Shown in pieces: positions 1 through 7,151 of a stretch of DNA of 16,571 nt. A program made the translations under genes and the position numbers. Every line of letters begins with the position of its first letter. Positions within the stretch are counted from its first letter, which is position 1. The stretch spans positions 1-16,571 of the forward strand of contig DIHQ01000039.1 in assembly GCA_002420235.1 (NCBI GenBank), read 5' to 3'. This DNA comes from Flavobacteriales bacterium UBA5692 (GTDB taxonomy: Bacteria; Bacteroidota; Bacteroidia; Flavobacteriales_D; Sanyastnellaceae). The notes beneath the pieces were generated by a model, which searched no databases, was not told the DNA's origin, and was given only the letters and a program-made list of their open reading frames with translations.

Positions 1-1
1 T

Positions 2-226
2 AATGACTGCAATGGATTGCTTACAATTGCTGAATTGACCACATGTTTGGCCGATGTAAATGGGGATAATGTCACTGGCACATCGGATTTATTACAATTC
101 TTAGGTTTGTTTAATTGCAGTGGTGATTGCGCAGATCTTGAAAGCGGCGATTTCAATGGCGATAACGTGGTTGGAACTGCAGATTTATTAATTCTTTTAT
201 CCGAGTTTGGCCTCTTTTGTCTTTAG
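2..226 (+). CDS. C-terminal end of a secreted protein with dockerin-like Ca-binding repeats (5' end outside window)
   Basis: The reading frame is open from the first bases of the window to a TAG at 224-226, so only the last 74 residues are visible. They hold two copies of a calcium-loop motif: DVNGDNVTGTSD (from 53) and DFNGDNVVGTAD (from 149), each followed by a leucine-rich helix (DLLQFLGLF, DLLILLSEFG). Asp and Asn at positions 1, 3, 5 and 12 match the EF-hand/type I dockerin loop. Cysteines before and after each loop could form disulfides, which suits an exported protein. The protein ends right after the second repeat, with no T9SS sorting domain behind it. The function of the main part cannot be judged. 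An internal TTG at 17 is not a real start. A bidirectional terminator follows at 277-304. Confidence is high that this is coding and moderate for the dockerin-like label. Confidence 0.75.
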   Translation, partial: NDCNGLLTIAELTTCLADVNGDNVTGTSDLLQFLGLFNCSGDCADLESGDFNGDNVVGTADLLILLSEFGLFCL

Positions 227-276
227 TCTAAAACCCCTTGAGGAACAATCAAGAATCGACCAACTTAACCAACCAA

Positions 277-304
277 AAAAAGGCCTGTATTCACAGGCCT
301 TTTT
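277..304. terminator. Bidirectional rho-independent terminator
   Basis: A perfect hairpin with arms AGGCCTGT (281-288) and ACAGGCCT (293-300) and an ATTC loop is extended by AAAA (277-280) pairing with TTTT (301-304). It sits between two convergent genes, 51 nt after the stop of the dockerin-like gene and 28 nt after the stop of the minus-strand thioredoxin-like gene. There is a T-run on both strands, so it can serve both. Confidence 0.9.
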
Positions 305-332
305 GCATATAGCTAAGACTTGGTAAATGAGT

Positions 333-1823
333 TTAATATGGGATACCCTTGAATTCCATTTCCTCAAGTTTGCTGAGGAGATCGCCAAGCTGGTCAGCAC
401 CGATTTGCTTGCCAATGATTTTTTTGTTTTTGTCTAGTAAAAAAACCTTGGGTGTGGCAAATACATCAAAGGTTGTCCGAAAGTTTAGACTTTTTAGTGT
501 GGTTAAACCGCCGTAAATCAATGCTGACGCACTATCCTGAGCATTGATGAGTGGATTATCACTTACGTTGATCCAATCGGTATATTTCTGCTCTTCAACG
601 AATTTTTGCCAAGGTTCGGGTTCGAAATCATTTCCAATGGCGAATATTTCAAGGCCTTTGGAATTCCACTCTTCATATAAGGCCTTGTATTTGGGAAGTT
701 CTTTCTTACAATGGCCACATGTACTCTCCCAAATTACTACTGCCGTGTACTTAGCGTCCACATCATGAAGGGAAATCCACGTCTTCTGGTCAAGTCCGGG
801 TAAGATGATATTGGGTATGATACTTCCGCATTGGCTGTCACGCAACTCGTTTGACCGATCGATGACTTTTTCGAGCTGCTCATTATTCATCCATGTGGCG
901 CGTCCTGTTGAGTAGTAGGTGTCAATCATGTGAACAAATATTTTATCCATGCACATGACCTGGGAAGACTCAGAATTGAAGGTGATATAGTGTGTGATGT
1001 ATTTAAACATCTCATCGTTGCCCTTTGCTTTTTGAATCAAACGGTCCGCAGATTTCAAGAGCGTGTCAGGAACTTGTGGCAATACTCGAGTCCAATAGTT
1101 CTCAAGGATTTGATGGAAGCTTCCATCGTGCACCAAGCGCGGATCATCAAAATCTACACGATCCCAATAATGGTCTAAGTACCATTGGTATTGCAACTGC
1201 TTTATATTTTCCACGTTTTTTGGAGGTTCAGGAATGCTTGGCTCAATCACCATATTCAAATACTTTGCGAATAGCTTGTCCGGATGCTCTGCAAGAATTC
1301 GTTGTTGTTCAGCACCAACTTCCTTTCCCAAATCGGTCAGCACCTGGCGAGCTTCTTGAATCTGTTCATTGGTGGCGATAGAATCGCCCAACGTTTGTTC
1401 GTAGGGCGCAGCAATGGCCCGGCGCTCGCCAATGAACCCGAGGAATTCATAAAAGATCTTATTCTCTTCGCTTTCGATGATCTTGACATTGGCAGACGGA
1501 TCAGCAGCCTTGGTCTCGATGATGATGTCTTCCGTAACCGCCATGAACTCAAAGTATTTTGGGCCGGGAATCACAATGGCGTGTTTTCCGCACTTGTTAT
1601 ATGCTCGACCGGGAAAGCTTAACCTTCCTGTGGCATCCGTGATAGTTGTATCAGAGTAGTACAATTTGTTACCGTAATAATGGGCGAGGTATACGGTGTC
1701 ATTGTTCAGTCCTTCCACTTGAACTTTAATAGTATACGGTGATTGCGCATAGCCCAACACTGTTATTGACATCAGTACACTAGCGATTAGGGCAGTAGAT
1801 AAAGGCCGGTTATGTCTTATCAT
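333..1823 (-). CDS. Exported thioredoxin-like (TlpA/DUF4369-type) protein
   Basis: This 496-residue protein starts with a signal peptide (about residues 1-27, ending GYAQS). Residues 29-110 look like the beta-rich DUF4369-type N-terminal domain of Bacteroidota thiol-disulfide proteins (GLNNDTVYLAHYYG). A helical middle region (about 120-335) resembles the DUF5106-like segment found in the same family. The C-terminal thioredoxin fold (about 340-485) carries the redox motif CGHC at 369-372 in the context WESTCGHCKKELP, and the cis-Pro loop ATPKVF near 456-461. Family knowledge suggests periplasmic thiol-disulfide reduction or exchange; the partner is unknown. Other cysteines (78, 291, 332) could be substrates or structural. 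The start is supported by AAAGGAA on the minus strand (1833-1839), 9 nt upstream. It appears monocistronic, with the terminator at 277-304 downstream and a 180-nt gap upstream. Confidence 0.88.
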   Translation of the reverse strand: MIRHNRPLSTALIASVLMSITVLGYAQSPYTIKVQVEGLNNDTVYLAHYYGNKLYYSDTTITDATGRLSFPGRAYNKCGKHAIVIPGPKYFEFMAVTEDIIIETKAADPSANVKIIESEENKIFYEFLGFIGERRAIAAPYEQTLGDSIATNEQIQEARQVLTDLGKEVGAEQQRILAEHPDKLFAKYLNMVIEPSIPEPPKNVENIKQLQYQWYLDHYWDRVDFDDPRLVHDGSFHQILENYWTRVLPQVPDTLLKSADRLIQKAKGNDEMFKYITHYITFNSESSQVMCMDKIFVHMIDTYYSTGRATWMNNEQLEKVIDRSNELRDSQCGSIIPNIILPGLDQKTWISLHDVDAKYTAVVIWESTCGHCKKELPKYKALYEEWNSKGLEIFAIGNDFEPEPWQKFVEEQKYTDWINVSDNPLINAQDSASALIYGGLTTLKSLNFRTTFDVFATPKVFLLDKNKKIIGKQIGADQLGDLLSKLEEMEFKGIPY

Positions 1824-1956
1824 TACTTATAATTCCTTTCAACTTGATAAAATTACTTTGCCTAAACGGGAAGGTGTTAGCGCCAACCGAGGTCTTTCTC
1901 AACAGCCTGGTGGCAATAACCGTACCGGAACCTGGGTAATTAAATTGCTACACAAA
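1824..1956. other. Upstream region of the thioredoxin-like gene
   Basis: This non-coding stretch lies between the thioredoxin-like gene and the terminator of the next minus-strand gene. It must hold the promoter of the thioredoxin-like gene. The best minus-strand -7 candidate is TAATTTTA at about 1850-1857, one mismatch from TAnnTTTG, but no TTTG box lies at the right distance upstream, so it is not called as a promoter. A 12-bp near-palindrome with one mismatched pair, GTTAGCGCCAAC, lies at about 1876-1887. No ORF or RNA gene was recognised. Confidence 0.35.
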
Positions 1957-1980
1957 AAAAGCCTGCAAACGCAGGCTTTT
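1957..1980 (-). terminator. Rho-independent terminator of the T9SS cargo gene at 2004-2900
   Basis: The hairpin has arms AAAAGCCTGC (1957-1966) and GCAGGCTTTT (1971-1980) with an AAAC loop. On the minus strand it is followed by a run of seven T (1960 down to 1954). It lies 24 nt past the stop codon of the minus-strand gene at 2004. Confidence 0.88.
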
Positions 1981-2003
1981 CTAATTACAAATTCTAAAGA
2001 AGC

Positions 2004-2900
2004 TTAACGCTGAACGACTAATCGCTGAGTAGAGCGTCTCTCACCCGCATTAACTTCTAAAAAGTAGATACCATTATTTAGATCTAGTTCAATGGTTTCT
2101 CCGCGGTTCATATTATTCACGATTTGTTCATGCACCAATTGACCATTGAGAGCGTGAATTCTAATCATTGCATTATTCGGTTGTCCTTTCAGATTAACAT
2201 AGGTTGATGCTGGATTAGGCCCAAAATTAAAAACGATATCATCGGACAACTCACTGATATTAGCAGCAACTGAGAGGTTGATGTCGTCTACATAGTAATT
2301 GCCAATGGTTGTTCCATCGCCGTAACCGAAGAAGTTAACACCGCCAAATAACGAGTCAAACATAAAACTCCCTACTTCTGTTCCCGCCACTGTTAAAGTG
2401 ACAACGTCATTATCTAAGTCTAAGTCGTGACGAACTTCAAACCATTCTCCAATGGGGAAGCTCCCGGACCCAACGGTCATACCATCCATCACAACCTGTA
2501 AGTCACCAGTGAAGGCAAACGTTACGTCAAAAGCCCATCCTATTCCCGGTGCTTGGTCTTCTTGAACATTGTAGTATGCGGAGTTCCCATCTGTGACGTA
2601 CATCATCCACGATGCAGTGTACACGCCTTCATCCAATCCAACAAGCATAACGACATCTAACGGACCACCGGTAGCAGACGTTGAGAAAATATGCAATGAA
2701 TTGAAACCCGTATTTGCAAAATCGCTGCTTATTTGGGCATCACCCTCAGTACCTTCTTGTCCAGTTGCCCATGGAATCCATACGGGACTATCAGTAACGA
2801 AATCTCCGGCAGCAAAGTTTTCGAAGCCTTCTTCGTAGAGGGTTTGGCCAAAAGCAGTGAAACAAAATGCAAGGCCGAGAAAGAGTAGAGTGTTCTTCAT
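2004..2900 (-). CDS. Secreted protein with T9SS type A C-terminal sorting domain
   Basis: This 298-residue protein has a signal peptide (about 1-18, ending FTAFGQ) and is clearly exported. Residues about 20-210 form one beta-rich, Asp/Gly-rich domain starting EGFENFAAGDF and ending YYVDDINLS. That layout is typical of concanavalin A/LamG-like jelly-roll modules in Bacteroidota surface proteins, where it often binds carbohydrate; here this is inference from the pattern. Residues about 223-298 are a T9SS type A sorting domain: FGPNPAST, then IRIHALNGQLV, then NGIYFLEV, ending QRLVVQR. The protein should therefore cross the outer membrane by the Por system and be anchored or released. No catalytic motif was recognised. 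It has its own terminator (1957-1980). A candidate -7 box is described separately. No clear Shine-Dalgarno sequence precedes the ATG. Confidence 0.85.
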   Translation of the reverse strand: MKNTLLFLGLAFCFTAFGQTLYEEGFENFAAGDFVTDSPVWIPWATGQEGTEGDAQISSDFANTGFNSLHIFSTSATGGPLDVVMLVGLDEGVYTASWMMYVTDGNSAYYNVQEDQAPGIGWAFDVTFAFTGDLQVVMDGMTVGSGSFPIGEWFEVRHDLDLDNDVVTLTVAGTEVGSFMFDSLFGGVNFFGYGDGTTIGNYYVDDINLSVAANISELSDDIVFNFGPNPASTYVNLKGQPNNAMIRIHALNGQLVHEQIVNNMNRGETIELDLNNGIYFLEVNAGERRSTQRLVVQR

Positions 2901-2959
2901 GCGCTAAATGTTAATCGTAATGCAATTTAATGAATTTCATTGACAAATTGCGAAGGGTT

Positions 2960-2967
2960 CAACCGTA
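2960..2967 (-). promoter_or_regulatory. Weak candidate -7 box for the T9SS cargo gene
   Basis: On the minus strand this reads TACGGTTG, one mismatch from the Bacteroidota -7 consensus TAnnTTTG. A TTG lies 16 nt further upstream, somewhat closer than the usual spacing of about 20. It would give a leader of about 50 nt. It overlaps the plus-strand element TATTAACTTCG (2966-2976), so the divergent starts could interfere with each other. Confidence 0.25.
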
Positions 2968-2968
2968 T

Positions 2969-2976
2969 TAACTTCG
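2969..2976 (+). promoter_or_regulatory. Candidate -7 box abutting the DUF2797 start codon
   Basis: TAACTTCG is one mismatch from TAnnTTTG and ends 4 nt before the ATG at 2981. A TTG lies at 2948-2950, 18 nt upstream of it. If used, transcription would start at or next to the start codon, giving a leaderless or nearly leaderless message. A TTGACA at 2940-2945 is also present but has no well-spaced TATAAT partner. Confidence 0.25.
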
Positions 2977-2980
2977 CAGA

Positions 2981-3811
2981 ATGCAATGGGAGGGGAATTT
3001 GCGCAAGCTTGGGACATCAGAACGACCTGACGAATATGGCCAAGTTAACTATGCTTTGCAGGGCGCAAACGTGATAAATGAACTTCCGGAAGAACCTATA
3101 AATGATTGGGTAGGGAAACGGATGATAATTGAATATAATGGTCAAATCAATTGTCGCGTCACCGGTCAACTCCTTCGAAAATCATATGGAGAGGGGATGT
3201 CTTATCAAACTTGGATGGAACATCCCTCGGCTGTCCCCAGTGTCTTACGACCTGAATTGAGTCGAATACACGAAGGAATTGCTCTTCGAGATTTTGATTG
3301 GGAGCAAAAGCATCACAACCAACCTCATTTCTTATACATAAGTCACACAGGTGATTTCAAAGTAGGAGTGACTCGAACGACGAATTGTCCTTTTCGCTGG
3401 CACGATCAAGGAGCAGTTTCTGCTATTGCCATTGCACTAACTCCTTATCGTCAACTTGCAGGGGAGATGGAGGTAGCTCTGAAGGAAATTTTGTCGGACA
3501 AAACAAATTATCGCAAAATGCTTCTTGACGTGCAGCCAAAAACTGTCGCTCTTGACGACTTGAAAGAAGAGTGTTTTGAGCATTTGGGTGCAGTTTACGA
3601 GTCATTCTTTATTGATGAATCACCTCAGGAATTCAAATACCCTGTTATGACTTACCCATCCAAAGTGACTTCTCTTAAACTTGACAAAACACCCAGGATT
3701 GAGGGCATGCTCCAAGGAATAAAAGGACAATATCTAATGTTTGATGGCGGGCGTGTTTTGAATCTCCGTCGACATAGCGGTTACTGGGTGCGCATTCAAT
3801 CCGGGCGATGA
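2981..3811 (+). CDS. DUF2797 domain protein, zinc-type cysteines largely lost
   Basis: This 276-residue cytoplasmic protein matches the DUF2797 family over its whole length. The hallmark blocks are RPELS (90-94), HFLYISHTGDFKVGVTR (116-132), RWHDQGA (139-145), YRQLAGEMEVALKE (156-169), SDKTNYRKML (172-181) and the C-terminal GIKGQYLMFDGGRVLNLRRHSGY. The family has no established function. The Y-x-KVGVTR...R...E arrangement is reminiscent of GIY-YIG-type nuclease folds; this is my inference. Many relatives carry CxxC and CYxC-like cysteines in the N-terminal third. Here only C58 remains at those places (C58-RVT, then GMSYQTW), so a zinc site seems absent. The start at 2981 has no Shine-Dalgarno sequence, but the sequence from residue 1 fits the family. 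It converges on yqgE with a 3-nt gap and no terminator. Confidence 0.88.
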   Translation: MQWEGNLRKLGTSERPDEYGQVNYALQGANVINELPEEPINDWVGKRMIIEYNGQINCRVTGQLLRKSYGEGMSYQTWMEHPSAVPSVLRPELSRIHEGIALRDFDWEQKHHNQPHFLYISHTGDFKVGVTRTTNCPFRWHDQGAVSAIAIALTPYRQLAGEMEVALKEILSDKTNYRKMLLDVQPKTVALDDLKEECFEHLGAVYESFFIDESPQEFKYPVMTYPSKVTSLKLDKTPRIEGMLQGIKGQYLMFDGGRVLNLRRHSGYWVRIQSGR

Positions 3812-3814
3812 CTC

Positions 3815-4393
3815 TTAGTTCATCGAAGGATCGAGCGGCGCATTAGCTATGTGATCGAAGCCCACACCCATGTCGGTGACCAGCGATTTCCAGAATTCCT
3901 CGTCATCGATATTTGTGCTCATGATGGTATTAATATCTGCGTTTGTAACGAACCATGAGCGGCTCTTTATCTCGTCTTCTAATTGTCCTGGGGTCCAACC
4001 TGAATAACCAATAAAAAATCGCAATTTTCCATCAAGTGGTCGCCCAGCTTCTAAAAGGGTACGAACCCATCCAAAGTCTCCTCCCATGAATAGCCCTGGT
4101 TTTACGACGATGGAATCGGGTGCACCATCAAGCGTATGGAGATAGTACAAGTTAGAATTCTTCACCGGCCCGCCTAAACTCAGTCGGCATTGGACCGTGG
4201 GTAGGTCGTCAAGCAGTTCATTAAGTCCGACCTCGATAAAGTTGTTTAACACGAACCCAAAAGAACCCTCGTCATTGTGTTCACAAAGCAAGATGGCCTT
4301 ACGTCCAAAATGAGGATCCGCCATGAAAGGCTCTGCCAGCAAAATCTTTCCAAGAGCTGGTTTTTCATTGGATTTCGGCGTAAACCGTAACAT
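3815..4393 (-). CDS. yqgE: YqgE/AlgH family protein (DUF179, UPF0301)
   Basis: This 192-residue soluble protein has the YqgE/AlgH fold signature throughout. It begins GKILLAEPFMADPHFGRKAILLCEH (15-39) and continues with GSFGFVLNN (43-51), LSLGGPV (71-77) and the well-conserved GYSGWTPGQLEDEI (129-142). Length is normal for the family (about 180-190). AlgH was named as an alginate regulator in Pseudomonas, but the biochemical role of the family is not settled, so no reaction is assigned. It is predicted cytoplasmic, with no signal peptide. It diverges from the M14 peptidase gene across only 42 nt. That gap is very AT-rich, and no clear promoter for this gene is visible in it. Its stop lies 3 nt from the stop of the convergent DUF2797 gene. 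Confidence 0.93.
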   Translation of the reverse strand: MLRFTPKSNEKPALGKILLAEPFMADPHFGRKAILLCEHNDEGSFGFVLNNFIEVGLNELLDDLPTVQCRLSLGGPVKNSNLYYLHTLDGAPDSIVVKPGLFMGGDFGWVRTLLEAGRPLDGKLRFFIGYSGWTPGQLEDEIKSRSWFVTNADINTIMSTNIDDEEFWKSLVTDMGVGFDHIANAPLDPSMN

Positions 4394-4435
4394 TTAACAA
4401 ATTTCAGATTTTTGCATTAAAATAAAAATCATGAC

Positions 4436-6220
4436 ATGCCCTTAAATCCTCGATTACAACTCCTCTTTCTGTTCACTGTACTTGTGACGGGAATTACTGC
4501 TTTTGCTCAGCAGTCCTTTTCAACAGATCCATTTGTTGAACAGGATGATAACCGAACACCTACATGGGAAGAAACAATCGATGCATTTTATTCTTTGGCA
4601 AAAGCCTGCGAATATGCCCACTTAATGCAAGTCGGTCAAAGCGATGTCGGCAGACCGATTCACGCATTTGTACTAACCCTTTCGGCGATTGACTCGCTTA
4701 ATCTCTCTGGTTTACAAGCCATGCGCCAAACATCAGAAAGGCTAGGTTTATTGATAAACAATGCAATTCATCCTGGTGAGCCGTGCGGAGTGGATGCATC
4801 TGTCAACTGGATTCGGGAATTGATTGCACACCCTGGGCGAATGCATTCTGTACTGTCCACCATGGATATTACCGTTATTCCCATGTATAATATCGGAGGC
4901 GCCCTGAACAGGAATTGCTGCACGAGAACAAATCAAAACGGTCCAGAAATGTATGGCTTTCGCGGAAATGCGAGAAATCTTGATTTAAACAGGGATTTCA
5001 TTAAAATGGATAGTCGAAACGCCCGCTCTTTTGTAGAGCTATTTCATTCATTTTCTCCCGATGTTTTAATTGACACGCACACTAGTAATGGTGCAGATTA
5101 TCCGTATGAAATGACCTTGATTTCGACCCAGCCGGATAAGGCAGGACCAGCACTCGGGGTATTTATTCGAGACAAAATGGAGCCTACACTGTTCGCTTCT
5201 ATGCTCAGACGTGGAATACCAACCAGCCCCTACGTTTATCTTAAAGGAGAGACACCAGAAGACGGCATCGTTGGCTTTTTGGAGACGCCTCGTTATAGCA
5301 CTGGTTATGCCGTTTTATTTGGATGCATCGGGTTCACTGCTGAAGCTCACATGCTGAAACCATTTGCTACCCGAGTCAAGGCCACAAAGGCGTTTATCGA
5401 GAGCATAGTAGAATTTATGCAAATGCACAGTTCAGATATAAAGACTGTTTGCGCTGCGGAGGCCGACCGTTTGAGGAATGTTCAATCGCTACCTGTTCGA
5501 TGGGAGCGCACGGCTAAATCCTCCCCATTATCGTTCGAAGGGTTTGAATCCAAAAAAGAGATCAGTTCGGTGACTGGAGAGTTGCGCCTGCGATACGATC
5601 GTACTCGTAAGTGGAGCAAAGAAATTCCGTTTTACAATTACTACAAATCTTCGGCTGAATCCCTGATTCCGGAGTTTTGGGTAATTCCTCAGGCATGGCG
5701 CCACGTTGTGGATAGGTTGCAATGTAATGGTGTTACCATGCGCCCAGTTGAAAGTGACACCACAATTCTCTTACGAACAGGCAAGATTTACGGATTTACT
5801 TCCTTGCCGAATCCATATGAAGGCCATCATGTAAATAAATTGGATTCAGTTGAGTGGCTCGTATCGTTGGTTCAGTTATTTGCTGGGGACTGGGTCATTC
5901 CTTCTGATCAGCGCAACCTTCGCTACCTCTGCGAAGTTTTAGATCCGCGCGGCCATGATTCATTTTTTGCCTGGAATTTTTTTGATAGCGCCATGCAACA
6001 AAAGGAATATTTCAGTGGGTACGTTTTTGAGGATACTGCGGCGGAGTTACTTGCTTCCGATTCTTTGTTGCGTATTTCATTTGAATATGCCAAATCGAGC
6101 ACACCGGGATTACGCGAAAACCCTCAGTCACAGCTAGATTGGCTGTACCGTGCGTCCCCTCATTACGAAAGAACTTCCAATCGCTACCCTGTATTTATGT
6201 CCGTCTCCAACCGAAAATGA
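4436..6220 (+). CDS. Exported M14 family zinc carboxypeptidase
   Basis: This 594-residue protein has a signal peptide (about 1-25, ending AFAQ) and an M14 metallopeptidase domain at about residues 40-330. The zinc ligands are visible as H112-PG-E115 (NNAIHPGEPCG) and H215 (LIDTHTSNGADYPYEMT). The substrate-binding Asn-Arg lies in NLDLNRDF (N185, R186), and the catalytic Glu is E303 in FTAEAHMLKPF. The domain therefore looks active. Residues about 340-594 form a C-terminal extension of unknown role with no T9SS sorting signature, so it may be periplasmic. The usual reaction is removal of C-terminal residues from peptides, or cleavage of peptidoglycan peptides in some branches; the substrate here is unknown. 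The ATG at 4436 is used because an ATG 5 nt earlier hits a stop at once. Its TGA overlaps the next gene's ATG (6217-6220). Confidence 0.92.
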   Translation: MPLNPRLQLLFLFTVLVTGITAFAQQSFSTDPFVEQDDNRTPTWEETIDAFYSLAKACEYAHLMQVGQSDVGRPIHAFVLTLSAIDSLNLSGLQAMRQTSERLGLLINNAIHPGEPCGVDASVNWIRELIAHPGRMHSVLSTMDITVIPMYNIGGALNRNCCTRTNQNGPEMYGFRGNARNLDLNRDFIKMDSRNARSFVELFHSFSPDVLIDTHTSNGADYPYEMTLISTQPDKAGPALGVFIRDKMEPTLFASMLRRGIPTSPYVYLKGETPEDGIVGFLETPRYSTGYAVLFGCIGFTAEAHMLKPFATRVKATKAFIESIVEFMQMHSSDIKTVCAAEADRLRNVQSLPVRWERTAKSSPLSFEGFESKKEISSVTGELRLRYDRTRKWSKEIPFYNYYKSSAESLIPEFWVIPQAWRHVVDRLQCNGVTMRPVESDTTILLRTGKIYGFTSLPNPYEGHHVNKLDSVEWLVSLVQLFAGDWVIPSDQRNLRYLCEVLDPRGHDSFFAWNFFDSAMQQKEYFSGYVFEDTAAELLASDSLLRISFEYAKSSTPGLRENPQSQLDWLYRASPHYERTSNRYPVFMSVSNRK

Positions 6221-7149
6221 AATCAAAACGTGCATCCAGTCTGCTTTGGTCGTTTCCAGAGCGCTTTTTGAGGGTAAGCCACCAATTGGGTAGGGTCGTC
6301 CGTCGAGACGTTGTTGGCATGACGCCGGAGCAGATACGTTTGTCGTTGGATGGATTAGCACGCTTGTATCCTGGTCACTTCAATGTAGTTTTTGAACGAA
6401 CAAACGTCAACGGTATTCCCTGCGCCAAGCTCTATCCTCGGCATGGTCACCAGTATCAGTCAGCCCAGGATGCACCAATTTTGGTCTTGGTACATGGCGG
6501 TGGTTTTGCATTTGGAAGTGCGTGGACGCATCGAGCCTTTGCATCTGCATTGGTAGTCGAGATGGAATGTGAGATTTGGATTCCAGAATACAGGTTGGCT
6601 CCAGAACATCCCTTCCCAGCGTCACTAGAGGATGTGATGAAGATCTTGGATGAGTTGTCAGTTAGTAACAATCAAATCTGGCTTCTGGGTGACTCTGCAG
6701 GAGGTAACTTGGCTTTATCTGGTGCCTTAGAGTGGATGCACCGCACCGGCAATCGAATCGAAGGACTCGGGCTCTTTTCACCTTGGTTGGATTTGCGCTC
6801 AAATTCAAAGAGCAACCGATTCAGCCAAACCGATGTCAGTCTTTTTGAACGCTTGGACATGATTGAATATGCGTCGCATTACTTGCAGGGTAAAACAACA
6901 GAGAATCCATTAGTATCTCCGCTTGACCGAAACCTAGACACATTATCTCGAGTTTATATTGAAGCGTCGAGGGCCGAGTATCTATACCCAGACTTTGAAC
7001 TGGCCTGCGAAGTATTTAAAAGCGAAGGGCTGGATTTTACTGCTCGAGAAGAGCTTGGAGCATTGCACGGTTGGCAGCTTTTTCCAGACGTCTTGGCGGA
7101 GGCGAAACGAAGCGTCGAAGCTTTTACAGCATTTGTCAAGTCTGCATGA
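6217..7149 (+). CDS. HSL-family alpha/beta hydrolase (Abhydrolase_3 type esterase)
   Basis: This 310-residue cytoplasmic protein has the oxyanion-hole motif HGGG (93-96), the nucleophile elbow GDSAGG (158-163, Ser160) and a catalytic His284 in GALHGW. The stretch EYRLAPEHPFPA (124-135) is characteristic of the hormone-sensitive-lipase group. The expected acid in the segment before the His is usually Asp; here it reads SRAEYLYPD, so Glu254 or Asp259 would have to serve. Members hydrolyse short acyl esters; the natural substrate is unknown. The frame is open further upstream (to 6139), but the ATG at 6217 is preferred. It gives the family's length, overlaps the peptidase stop as ATGA, and suggests translational coupling. 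The gene converges on the aminotransferase gene with 2 nt between stops. Confidence 0.9.
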   Translation: MKSKRASSLLWSFPERFLRVSHQLGRVVRRDVVGMTPEQIRLSLDGLARLYPGHFNVVFERTNVNGIPCAKLYPRHGHQYQSAQDAPILVLVHGGGFAFGSAWTHRAFASALVVEMECEIWIPEYRLAPEHPFPASLEDVMKILDELSVSNNQIWLLGDSAGGNLALSGALEWMHRTGNRIEGLGLFSPWLDLRSNSKSNRFSQTDVSLFERLDMIEYASHYLQGKTTENPLVSPLDRNLDTLSRVYIEASRAEYLYPDFELACEVFKSEGLDFTAREELGALHGWQLFPDVLAEAKRSVEAFTAFVKSA

Positions 7150-7151
7150 CT

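Larger units (their letters stand above)
4436..7149 (+). other. Two-gene operon: M14 peptidase and alpha/beta hydrolase
   Basis: The two genes share the 4-nt overlap ATGA at 6217-6220. That overlap implies one transcript and coupled translation. The upstream gap to yqgE is only 42 nt. No clean promoter was found; GATTTTTG at 4407-4414 is one mismatch from TAnnTTTG but lacks a TTTG partner. No terminator follows the second gene. Confidence 0.8.

Noticed and set aside
1025..1381. Plus-strand open frame of 118 codons opposite the thioredoxin-like gene
   Set aside because: It lies wholly antisense to a well-supported gene, has no recognisable domain, and starts without a ribosome binding site.
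1876..1887. Near-palindrome GTTAGCGCCAAC as an operator
   Set aside because: One mismatched pair, short arms, and no second copy found in the window.
2940..2971. Sigma70-type promoter TTGACA ... TATTAA upstream of the DUF2797 gene
   Set aside because: The spacer is 20 nt and Bacteroidota use a different consensus; the TTGACA match may be chance in AT-rich sequence.
6139..6216. Upstream extension of the alpha/beta hydrolase by 26 codons
   Set aside because: It would overlap the M14 peptidase by 82 nt. The added residues show no hydrolase homology, and the ATG at 6217 gives a classic ATGA overlap and the usual length.
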